Shown here: one piece after another, positions 24,197 through 34,400 of the stretch
Layout of the letters: each line of letters starts with the position of its first letter
Numbering within the stretch: the first letter of the stretch is position 1
Assembly (NCBI GenBank): GCA_034401135.1
Contig: JAWZSP010000001.1
Coordinates: 2,728,001-2,792,000, forward strand
Reading direction: 5' to 3'
Length of the DNA: 64,000 bases
From: Volutella citrinella
Taxonomy: Eukaryota > Ascomycota > Sordariomycetes > Hypocreales > Nectriaceae
Notes under the pieces: generated by a model
Told to the model about the DNA's origin: nothing
The model's database searches: none
What the model saw: the letters and a program-made list of their open reading frames with translations, nothing else
Made by a program: the position numbers and the translations under genes

Positions 24197-24433
24197 ATGA
24201 ATACCAGCCATAATTTCGTGTCTTCGGACTACGCTACTAAAAGAGACAGGAAGGGGGGCAAGGCCAGTCGACTGCCCCAGCCTTCCCGCTATTGCCGTGG
24301 CTTTCTCGAGCCGGCTTCTAGATATACAGACTGGGCCAATCCTTTATGCCAATGCCCTAAGTGTACTTGCTATAACGCCGTCCGCAACACTAAAGATTCT
24401 CTCTGCAGTACTTGCAAGATAAATTGTACCTAG
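24197..24433 (+). CDS. Cys-rich 78-aa orphan protein
   Basis: The frame starts at an ATG in an A-rich context (AATAAAAATGA) 84 nt downstream of a TATA-like GATATAAAG, and ends at TAG 24431-24433. The N-terminal half is basic and Ser-rich (TKRDRKGGKASR). The C-terminal half holds seven cysteines in CQCPKCTCYNAV and DSLCSTCKINCT, a pattern that could bind metal. There is no signal peptide. About 200 bp covering residues 13 to the stop are homologous to 58736-58935 (minus), the decayed 3' end of a helicase pseudogene. It may therefore be either a small gene made from that C-terminal segment or simply a fragment that stayed open. Expression evidence would decide. Confidence 0.45.
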   Translation: MNTSHNFVSSDYATKRDRKGGKASRLPQPSRYCRGFLEPASRYTDWANPLCQCPKCTCYNAVRNTKDSLCSTCKINCT

Positions 24434-24452
24434 CCAGTTAGCCTAGCTGATG

Positions 24453-24544
24453 CCGACGCTGAATCAATGACACCTCGGATATAAAAAGCTGGCCGTGGGC
24501 TCACTTGCTCGGGCCTTCCTATGTACCTGCCATTCGAAAAAAAA
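24453..24544 (+). repeat. Promoter-like direct repeat, copy B
   Basis: Diverged second copy of 24080-24168: CCGACGCTGAATCAATGAC, then GATATAAAAAG at 24479-24489, CTTGCTCGGGCCTTCC and CATTCGAAAAAAA. It is followed at once by ATGTCTGGTTGA, so any ORF here stops after three codons. Only the promoter-like part is duplicated, not the coding part. Confidence 0.6.
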
Positions 24545-25341
24545 TGTCTGGTTGAGCAGATTTCAACGTCAATCATGACAAGCAGCTGGATGAAATACCC
24601 GTGAACATCCATCAATTGCTGTGCAGCAAGGCGAGAGCGCAGGCGCATCGGCCTGTCAAGCTCTCAACCGATTTCTGGTTATTTACCTTTTTTATTTTTT
24701 TCTACTTCTCTTTCGATTCCTTCCATTACTAAGTTTCTCCCGGACACTTACTGTAGCAACTTCGACGCTTGCGTGGCAATCTTGCCGGTTCTTGGCAGCT
24801 GTCAACAGTGCCCTCGGCAGCTGGCACACGAACAACAATACCAAACACCCACATCACAATTTCCCACTTCCTCTTCCTCTTCCTCCACTCTCTCTACTCT
24901 TCTCCACCAACGCCCTGCCTTGTTGGTCTTCACACTCACACAACAGGGAAGCCAGACTTCTACACAACACCAACTGCACCTTGCAGCCTATCCCTTTGCG
25001 CGAGGTGTTCCAGTAGGTGCTTCACTGTTCGAATGCACTCTCTCTTACTCAAGCATCACTCGGATACTGATACTCTACTCGAACCACCAAAGCGGCCATC
25101 TGCTGACGATCCGAACGTTCCCCACCTCCTTCACCTTCCTTACCAGTGTGCCCACAGCATGGTGGCTGTTCTCGAACACCACTGACCGGCGGCTGTCAAG
25201 GTCGTAAGCGCAGCGTGGAAGATTCATTTCTTTTCCGCCCTGCCTCATTGGCTACAATCAACAACCTAGAAGTGCCCGAGCTTCTAGGCAGTCTCAAAAT
25301 TTATTTCACCAACACTACCCCTCCAACCTTCATCTACTTCT
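24545..25341. other. Pyrimidine-rich leader-like stretch
   Basis: T-rich near 24690-24720 and strongly CT-rich at 24855-24910 (CTTCCTCTTCCTCTTCCTCC), typical of fungal 5' leaders. A 50-codon open frame follows at 25033-25185 (MHSLLLKHHSDTDTLLEPPK...), which has no known relatives. It may be a relic of a gene whose body is gone. Confidence 0.35.
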
Positions 25342-25537
25342 TATCCGGCTGAGTGGCACCCCTTGAGCACTCAGCTGACGGCCCGCCGTTTGGGCAGAGA
25401 AATGGGCTGGTGCTTCGCGCCCATTGTCTTCCGCAAATTTTAAATTTTAAACCGCTTCTCTCACCCTCTATTTCTTCTATACAGTTTCGCTTACCGGCCC
25501 CCAACAACCTGCCGGTTCGAGAGACAGCATCTTTTAC
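25342..25537 (+). repeat. 196-bp tandem repeat, unit 1
   Basis: Begins TATCCGGCTGAGTGGCACC and ends in a segment reading GAGAGACAGCATCTTTTAC. It is immediately followed by unit 2 in the same orientation. The unit contains GCTGGTGCTTCGCGCCC and CCGCTTCT...CACCCTCTATTTCTTC followed by an AG and TTTC, which resembles the 3' end of an intron. Confidence 0.75.
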
Positions 25538-25742
25538 TATCCGGCTGAGTGGCACCCTCGAGCACTCACGCTGACGGCTCCCGTGTGGGCGGAAGAGTTG
25601 GGCTGGTGCTTCGCGCCCTTCATCTTCAGGTACTTCGTACCTCTTTCAAGTTTTTTACCGCTTCTATCACCCTCTATTTCTTCTGCGCAGTTTCACCTGC
25701 CGGCCCCCGACAACTTGTCGGTTCGAGAGACAGCATCTTCAC
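25538..25742 (+). repeat. 196-bp tandem repeat, unit 2
   Basis: Same order of blocks as unit 1, with substitutions and small insertions (GGTACTTCGTACC inserted near 25629). It contains a perfect palindrome, CCGACAACTTGTCGG, at 25707-25721, which is imperfect in unit 1. A partial third copy lies at 61661-61745. Confidence 0.75.
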
Positions 25743-27163
25743 GCGAATTTTCCTCAGCACACTCCCACCGGCACTCCCCCCGGGCAGGGCAGAGCGAATG
25801 TCACTGATCGCTTTAGTACCTTCGTTTCGAAGAAGCAGGTTGTTTACATGCGTCTCTGGTGGAACCCATCTGAGGAGACAGCCAGGGTGGAATGCCAGGC
25901 AGTCTCATCATTCCCCAACATGAAAGGCACCTTTGGGAGGGATTGGTTTACCTACTCAGCTAGCTTCTCCGCACAACCCTCGAAGATCTCTCTCATGTCA
26001 ACATTCGGCAGGGAACTAATGTCGCACGCACCCAGAGGTTTGTCGCCTGAGAGCGAGCCAACTGCAACGGAGTGTTTCTGAGCGAGCTCTATGGAATCGA
26101 ATGGAATCGAAAGTGAAATGAAGGTGAGAGAGATGTCCGGAGCAAGGTACCTAAGAATTGACCAGAATCAGTATATATCTCGATATCAGTCACTTCATTC
26201 GAGACGAACATCTGACACATTAGATCGGCATGATGAGGCGTTGGCTGGCCCGGCTCAATGCCAGTGGCCAAACCAGAGTGAGGCTAGAAGTTGGGCCCGA
26301 TGGCCTTCCATGGTACCCTGGAATACCATTGGAAGACGAGGAACACCTATTCCCACCACCAAACAACAATGCCTAGTCAACTTATGGCAACAGTTTGATG
26401 GGTTGACGCAACAGGTGTTTGACGTTTTTAGGAGGCATGGACGGACTGGGGCGATTACGATCCAGGAGTTGGGACAGGTAATCCATGATCATTATGAGAA
26501 TCGTGGAAGTCAAGCATCACAATGGGCTTTCAGGGGGTGCTGAATCGGGGAGAGGACAGACACTGTCTATAGGTATGGAGACGCTTTGCTTTATCGCTCG
26601 GGCTTATTCAAGGAGAGTGGGCGTTAGAGTGGTTCCATGGTTGCTTCTACCAATTTCCGTTCTTAGTTTCAGACCACCAGAATGAACAAATATGGTCGTT
26701 ATGTTTCGATATCCCATCACAAGTGTCGGAAGTGCTGTAGTGGCAGGCAGATCGCAGTACATTCGCCCATAGCTGTGATCGCAAGGCGCCTCGCAAAGGC
26801 GGCTTGCAAAGACGGTGCGAGTTGCTTTTCCAAGTCGCCTTTGCAAGCTGCTGTTGCAGGCAGCTTGTAAAGAGCAGCTTTTCAGTCGTGTTCCAGTGCC
26901 AGCGATTACTTCATGAGACTATGCATGGAGGATTCGGTGGAATTGATCGACTGGGCACAACAAACATTCTCCACGTGGGAACACAGATTGGTGCTTAACA
27001 ATATAAATCAATTTTCAAGGATGGGGTGTTGCAACAGGACAAGTCATCAAGCCTACTCATTCTGCCTCCAGCCTCGCTTCCCTAACACGCGCCAATTTAA
27101 CCGAGACCATAACTATTCATCTACATTCCATCAGTCTCATCATGAAATCCGTACTCCTTTTAA
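25743..27163. other. Right part of the accessory island
   Basis: About 1.4 kb with two short frames of partly coding character. One (25848-26081, plus) reads MRLWWNPSEETARVECQ. The other (26230-26376, plus) reads MMRRWLARLNASGQTRVR. Neither matches a known family or has supporting splice structure. They are most likely remnants. The last 100 bp are the 3' flank of pyc. Confidence 0.35.
26792..26858. repeat. Imperfect inverted repeat (hairpin)
   Basis: Arms of about 21 nt (around 26792-26812 and 26838-26858) pair at roughly 17 of 21 positions through CTTTGCAAGC and its complement, separated by about 25 nt. A further GCAGCTTGTAAAG follows at 26861-26873. No terminator or mobile-element context is evident. 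Confidence 0.4.
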
Positions 27164-30100
27164 TTAAGCCTTCTCCAGTCGGCAAACCAAGTCCGAACCG
27201 TCGACAGAGTCGCCCTCGCGCACTTGGAGACCAGCGACCTTGCCGCTGTGGGGTGCCGAAATAACCATTTCCTACAGTTCATTAGCGATTGCATTTTAGT
27301 ACGACTTCAACCAAAGCACTTACCATCTTCATGGCAGACAAAACGGCAATAGGGTCGCCCTTCTTCACCTCGGAGCCCTCGTGGACTCGGAGCTCAACAA
27401 GAACACCAGACATGGGAGCACCGACGTGGCTGGGGTCGTTGGCATCGGCCTTGGGGCGGCTGATGTTCTCAACGGCAGCCTTCTTGTCAATGACAGTCAC
27501 CTGTCGGACCTCGCCATTCATCTCGAAGAAGACCTCACGCTGGCCGGTGTTCTCAGACAGCGGGCCAACAGCAAGCAACTTCAGGATGAGGACCTTGCCC
27601 TTCTCAAGCTCAACGTTGAACTCCTCGTTGATCTCGGGTCGGGTGAGGAAGTAGCGGGTAGGCAGAACCGAGAGGTCACCGTACTGCTGGACAAACTTCT
27701 TGTAGTCCTCAAAGACCTTGGGGTACATGATGTACGAGGCAATGTCACACTCGGTGACGGGGGCGCCAAACTTCTTTCCGAGGTCACGCTTCACCTTGCC
27801 GAAGTCAACAGGGTCCAGGAACAGACCAGGTCGCTTATCGAGCTTGCGGCGGCCACGCAGAGCGTCGGATCGCAGGGGCTCAGGGAAGCCTCCGAAGGGC
27901 TGACCCATCATACCCTCGAGGAATTCGAGGACAGAGCCAGGGAAATCTAGCTCCGACGCACGAGCCTTGACATCCTCGGGCGACAACTTGTTGGAGACCA
28001 TGAACTGAGCAAGGTCACCCACGACCTTGGAGGTGGGGGTAACCTTGACAATGTCGCCAAGAAGGTCGTTGGCGTGCTCGTAGGCCTTCTTGGTCTCGAT
28101 CCACTGAGATCCGAGGCCAAGCTGGGAAGCCTGGAACATCATGTTGGTGAGCTGACCACCGGGGATCTCGTGCTCATAAACCTCGGGGTCGGGGCCGGCA
28201 AGGTGAGCCTCGAATCCGGAGTAGAGGAGGCGGAGCTGGGACCAGTAGACATCCAGAGCGCGGACAAGCTTGGGGTCCAGACCAGGGTCCAGCTCGCTTC
28301 CCTCCAGAGAGGCAAGGATGGCATTGATGCTGGGCTGCGAGGTCATGCCGGACAGACTGTCGGTGGCAGCATCAACGGCATCGGCACCAGCCTTGGCGCA
28401 GGCAACCATGGAGGCGACACCGGTACCAGCCGAGTCGTGGGTGTGGACGTGAATGGGAAGGTCGGGGTACTTCTCACGGATGGAACCAATGAGGACAGTG
28501 GCGGCGTGGGGCTTCAGGACACCAGCCATATCCTTGATACCCAGGACGTGGATATCAAGCTTGACAAGCTTGTCAACAAGATCCAAGTAGTACTTCAGGT
28601 TGTACTTCTTGCTGGGGTTAAGCACTGTATCCTGGTTAGCATCTTGCGATTAGGGTGACGATGGAGAGAGATCATACTGTCGCCTAAACCGAGTTAGCAA
28701 TGTGCATTCGCAATGAGAGAGGGAGGGGAACATACCAGAGTAGCACACGGTGGCCTCAACAACACCTCCAGCCTTGTGGACAGCCTTGATGCCGACCTCG
28801 AGCTGGTCAACGTCATTGAGGGCGTCGAAGACTCGGAAGATATCGACACCGTTCTTCTTGGCCTGGTCAACAAAGTGGTCAATGGCGTTGTCAGGCAGCG
28901 AGGCGTAAGCAACACCGTTGGCGCCACGCAGCAGCATCTGGAAGGGAATGTTGGGAATCAACTTTCGCATCTTGCGGAGTCGATCCCAAGGATCTTCATA
29001 GAGGAACCTCATGGCCACATCGAACGTGGCACCGCCCCAACATTCGAGACTGTATAGGTTGGAGAGGGCGTGGCTAGTCTCCTTGGCGATGTTGAGGAGG
29101 TCGACAGTTCGAACTCTAGTGGCCAGCAAAGACTGGTGAGCGTCACGCCAAGTAGTATCCATGAGCAGACAGCCCTTGTAGTCGCGAACAGCCTTGGCAA
29201 AGGCCTTGGGGCCCTGCTCAAGGATAATGCTTCGCCATCCCTTCTGGCTGGGGAGGCTGGTGTCAATCTTCTCGCCGGCAGAGGAGATGAGCTCAGGGAT
29301 GTTGATCTCAGTCCTGAGCTTGGGCTCGCCGACCTGGCCCTTGATGCTGCTGCCGTTGACGGCAACGTCACCGAGGTAAGCCAGCAGTTTCTGGGCACGG
29401 TTCTGGCTGCCGATGAGATCAAAGAGGGATGGGGTATCATCGATGAAAGTGGTCCAGCAGTTACCATCGATAAAGGTAGGGTGGGTAAGCAGGGACGCGA
29501 GGAAAGGAATGTTGGTCTTGACACCTCGGATACGGAACTCGATCAGAGATCGCAGGACCTTTCGTCGGGCGATCTCATATGTGGATCCATGGCAAGTGCA
29601 CTTGGTCAACATGCTGTCATAGTGAGGAGTAATGACGGCACCGGCGAAACCGTTACCGGTGTCGAGACGGACACCATTACCACCGGAGGATCGGTAGACC
29701 TCAATCTTGCCGGTATCAGGCTGGAAGCCCTGGGCGGGGTCCTCAGTGGTGATACGGCACTGAATGGCAAAGCCGCGGGTAGAGATGCGGTCCTGAGTAA
29801 GGCCGAGCTGGTTCAGAGTGGCACCAGCGGCGATCTGGATCTGGGCAGCGACAATGTCGATGCCGGTAATCTCTTCAGTGATGGTGTGCTCGACCTGGAT
29901 GCGAGGGTTGATCTCAATGAAGTAGTAGCGGTTCTGCTGGTCGACGAGGAACTCAGCGGTACCGGCGTTGCGGTAGTTGGCCGTCTTGGCCAGGCGGACA
30001 GCGTCGGCGAGGATGTTGTCACGGACGTCGGCGGGCAAGTCCTTGGCAGGGGCGATTTCGACGACCTTCTGGTGTCGTCGCTGGACGGAGCAGTCACGCT

Positions 30101-31434
30101 CGTACAGGTGGACAATGTTGCCGTGGTTGTCACCGAGGAGCTGGACCTCAATGTGCTTGGGCTTGTCAAGGAATCGCTCAACGAAGACGGTGCCGTTGCC
30201 AAAGGCTGTGCGGGCCTCGGAGGTGGCACGCTCAAACGACTCCTTCAGGCTCTCCTGGTCGCGCACGACACGCATACCACGGCCACCACCTCCAAAGGCA
30301 GCCTTGATGATGACGGGGAAGCCATACTGATCGGTGAAGGACTTGACCTCCTCGAAGCTTTCGACAGCACCGGGAGTACCAGGAACAACGGGCACGTTGG
30401 CCTGGTTGGCGAGTTTTCGGGCAGAGACCTTGTCGCCAAGGGCATCGATAGTCTCCGGTGAGGGGCCGATAAACTAAGGTGGGGGTGTCAGCGCACGGGC
30501 TCACCGAGCAGAACAGGGGTCTGGTAAGGTGAACTCACAATGAGACCGGCCTTCTCAACGTTACGAGCGAACTCGGCATTCTCCGACAGGAAACCATAGC
30601 CTGTCCAATTATGTCAGATGAAATGCATGCATGCCCCGGAGCAGTGACCCAAGCATACCAGGGTGAATCATCTGCACGCCGTGCTCAACAGCGATTTTAA
30701 TGATCTCGTCGCCAGCAAGGTAGGCGGCGACAGGGGTGTACTGTCCACGCTTGCCAATGACGTAGGCCTCGTCGGCCTCTGCGCCACATGGTTAGCACCA
30801 CACGTTGTTGAGATGGGAGGGGGATATTATCGTACTCTGTCGGTGCATGCTCAACCGATCCTCATAACTACACCATTTAGTCTATGGCGTCTCTTGGTGG
30901 GGGGAAGGTGGGGGGAGGAAGGCAGGTAGGTACCTGAAGACTGCAACGGTGTGCAGGGACAGCTCATGGGCCTGTGAGGGGCAGTCGGTCAGTAATCCGG
31001 GGTTGCTGAAGCAGTGCAGGGCTAAGACTCACGGTTCGGAAGATCTGTATGCGCACAGCTGGGTTAGCTTGACAATGTCCTCGTCACGGGGCCGATTGTT
31101 GGGGCGGGTCATACACGAATGGCTGTCCACGAGTTAGCTGATTGCCCGTCTTTCTCAAGGGCTTCGGTCGCTTGGGGATTACTTACGGATTTCACCACGG
31201 TTGGCGACTGCAGCGGAGTAGATTGGTCAGCGCAAAGCTCGGCGAGGAGCGAGGAAGGGCAATTGGCGCGTCATTGGCGCATAGCAGGAACTTACCGAGA
31301 ATCTTCTTCACGTGCATGATGCTGGAGTTGGCACGGATGTGGTGAACGGTGTTGGCCTCCTTGGGCTCATCGATGTCTTCCTCCTCGAAGACATCGTTGA
31401 AGGTGAGGGGCTGCTGGGGGAGTCCGGCGGCCAT
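27164..31434 (-). CDS. pyc: Pyruvate carboxylase
   Basis: Twelve exons: 31296-31434, 31187-31207, 31115-31122, 31033-31044, 30934-30971, 30836-30867, 30659-30778, 30539-30600, 28736-30473, 28678-28683, 27324-28624 and 27164-27271. The product is 1194 aa, the usual fungal size. It is biotin-dependent and converts pyruvate, bicarbonate and ATP to oxaloacetate. Visible in order: VANRGEIPIRIFRTAHELSL (start of biotin carboxylase), HPGYGFLSENAEFARN, a Gly-rich ATP-grasp loop (GGGGRGMRV), KCTCHGSTYE, carboxyltransferase with DTTWRDAHQSL, and the biotinyl motif AMKM with Lys at about 1158. The N-terminus is acidic with no mitochondrial targeting character, so a cytosolic enzyme is likely. Exons of 21, 8, 12 and 6 nt are required to recover conserved residues. 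mpc1 lies 5 kb away. Confidence 0.96.
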
Positions 31435-34400
31435 TGTGGGCAGTGTGAGGGCCAAGGAAACGGGAAATGGGCTGATTGAAACTGGCGATGAGGGCGGAAG
31501 AAGCTCTGAGGGCGGAGCTTGGCGGTCGCGGCGAGAGAGCTCGGGGACGGCGGGGTGAGAGTGGTGTTTGTGGTGGTGGGGTAACGAGCACGCTTGTCGG
31601 TATCAAGATACCACGACAGCTCTTCCAGCAACCAATGTTACCACAGTAGCTCCCAGAGTCACGGCGAAGCAGTTGATGTGTGGAGTGGGATCTCAACAGC
31701 AGAGGTTTGGATAGAGGAATGAAGAATGACGGGATGGAGAAGGTGGGAGGTGGGAGGGGTTTTGTACAGAGGCTTGGGCTTGGGGGTGCCTTGCCTCTTG
31801 CCCTCTGGCCAGGCCGGGCAAGCTCCAGGCCCATGGCTCGGTGACACGCCCCCGGGCCCGGGATGGGGGATGTGGATGGGGATCATGGGCACGGCAACGA
31901 CTGGCAGGACCTGAAGCAGGAGCTACTGGTGTCTGCGCCTTAGCGGGATCCCGCCATGCTCCACGAGCGAGTCCACGGCCACCTCACGCCTCCTAGTTCG
32001 AATGTATTCCACACCTCACGCCTCAAATTGGGGGGGGGGGGGGAGGGGTGGGCGTCATCGGCACCATCCAGAAGGCAGGCCAGGGAGGTACTGTTGTACC
32101 GCTCATGGCATGGATGGATCGCTGCCCAGGGTGCTCCTACTCTGAGATGGGAACGAGGCTACAGATTGCCTTTCCCAGCGGCGCGACCTGGCATGGCAGT
32201 CGGCACTAGCGCCGTCCCGCCGAGCGGAGGTACCTCCCTACCCGCCGGTACCTGTCTCTGTCGCCGTCTCTGCAGCGCCCTCCATGTCCTCGGCGTAATT
32301 GGCTTGGGTGTCGCAGACGAGCGAGAGGGCCGCTAGCTTCGACGGCGGACGGTTGGCTGACCTCGGCGTTGAAGTCCGAAGCTACCCAAGTATGTTCCGG
32401 CCCTCAACCAAAAACCTACCTTACTCAGATCTACTAGCAGTGACTCGCTGAAACGACAAGAGAAGCAGAGGAAGGGCAGGAGGGGGAGAAAATCTCTGGC
32501 CAAGATAGCTGCTAGTAGCTCCCCTGCTGCCCGTACCAAGGTTGGAGTGGGGAACTGCTCTGTTACTACCGCGGTAGTGACTCCCGTGGATGATTTCCTC
32601 ATGGCGCGACGGCCCTGCCACAGGTATTGGTGCTCAGATGGAACGGCCAGACTCCGCGAGCTAACAATGTATTCCATACCTGAGCTGAACATGGAGCTGC
32701 GGGCGGTCGCAGTCGTACCCCGCTACCTGCTGGTGGGCGGGGCCCCACCGAGAGAGCGGCCTTGGATCTCCGCGCCATGAGGACATAGAGGCTCGACGAA
32801 ACGGCATGCAGTGTGGCAGGCCTGCCAGGCGAGTGCCGTGCAAGCATGGATTCTACGCGGTACTGTAGCCTGTAGGTAGGTACCAGAGATGGAGGGTTCA
32901 TCTTGGGATCTCGGCCTGCATGGGATATTGGGTGTTGGACCGGCCCGGTTGCTGGCCGCAGCGCTGCGACACAGGGCCCGATGGTGCAGGCTGCGACCTT
33001 TGGTTACTGGATGGATGAATGGATGAACGGAGGGGAGGAGATGCAGCGTCGCTAACCACCAGCCGCCGCCCTGCCAACAGCGCTTCCGCTTCCACTTCCA
33101 CGTCCACCACCCTTCGCCAGGCCCGGGAAAGCGCCCCGAGAAAAAAAAAATGCCACAACAGACAACAGAGGTGGGCGCTTGAGCAATCGCAGCCAGATTG
33201 AGACAGGGGCGTGTGGCATTGCGGCCAGAGTACCGGCCGGGGGGAGGGAGGGGGGGCGCGGGCAGCATGACTATCCATCACGGCGCAAGGCCTTGCCAGC
33301 AAACGAGAGGAACCTGTCTGGCGCGCTCTCTTACGTACGAGGCTGCGCACCTTGTCTGAGGCAACGGCGCATTGCTCACATGAGGAGCCTTTGCTCGAGA
33401 AATCGCAGCTGGCTCGCGGGGGGAGCTGGTTGACTGCCAAGCCACGGCGGCAGGGAGGTATGAGCGCAGAGGCTCGCCCCCTCGGGGTTGTTTGCGACGA
33501 GATGGTCCAGTTGACGCAACTCATGAGACACACACACAAGCCTATTACACCAGACGGTCGCATTGGCCAATCAGAGGTCGTCGATAGGTGGCTTGGGTTA
33601 GTGTGTCCCCCGCCATGACTTGTTTATTTTGTCGCGTCCTTTTTTTTGCCAACATGATGGACTAGTCGTAGATAATGCCCATGTTAGCACCTCTGTAGCA
33701 TCTCAGCGTCTCACCTCCTCCCAACGATGTCGGTGGTGGGCTGTCCTACAACCCCGCTGGTCGCCCGCCCTCGCCATCATTTCTTTGACGCCATGAAATG
33801 AGCACACAGATCAGGGAAGGGGAGGCGTGTGTCTGCTAGCCTCCTCGTCCACGCAGCCCGTCCTGCCGCCTACATGAGCCTACGTATCGCACTTTACCTC
33901 TAGAGGTACGTCCACGGCCATCCATCCCCACAGGTCTGACGCCGGTGGAGGGCGGAGGGGGGACGAGGAGGGTTTTTATGTACTGTGCTGCGGTACAGCG
34001 GTTGAGCGGCTACACAGCATGTGGTGCTGGCCGTGCACCCGCGCATGGCTCGCTTGCCTGACCTTGCCATGGACAAAGGGAAGTCCAGTCGAGGATCCAC
34101 GTTTGCACGCTTCTGGTCATTCCTTACTGCCGAGGATGGCCTTGGGGGTCCAGGGCTCCCCCGTCGACCCCTGCCACGCTATGTGCTAGCAGAGCTCCAA
34201 CCACTGGACGGCTACGGCACAGAGCCGCAGCCCTCGATGGCATATTCTCCGTCATTGCCAATTGCCGTCTGCCTTGTCGGTCCCTGACCGCACCGCCCGC
34301 ACTACTGTACGGACTCGGTACTACCGGTGCTGCTCCCTTCCAAGGCATCCATCCGGCGGCTTCCTCGTCTCGAGCTCGCCGGCCTGCCCAAGCTCCAGCG

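Noticed and set aside
29070..30461. 463-codon frame on the plus strand
   Set aside because: Antisense shadow of pyruvate carboxylase; Gly/Val/Asp/Leu-rich composition is the expected complement of the real gene's codons.
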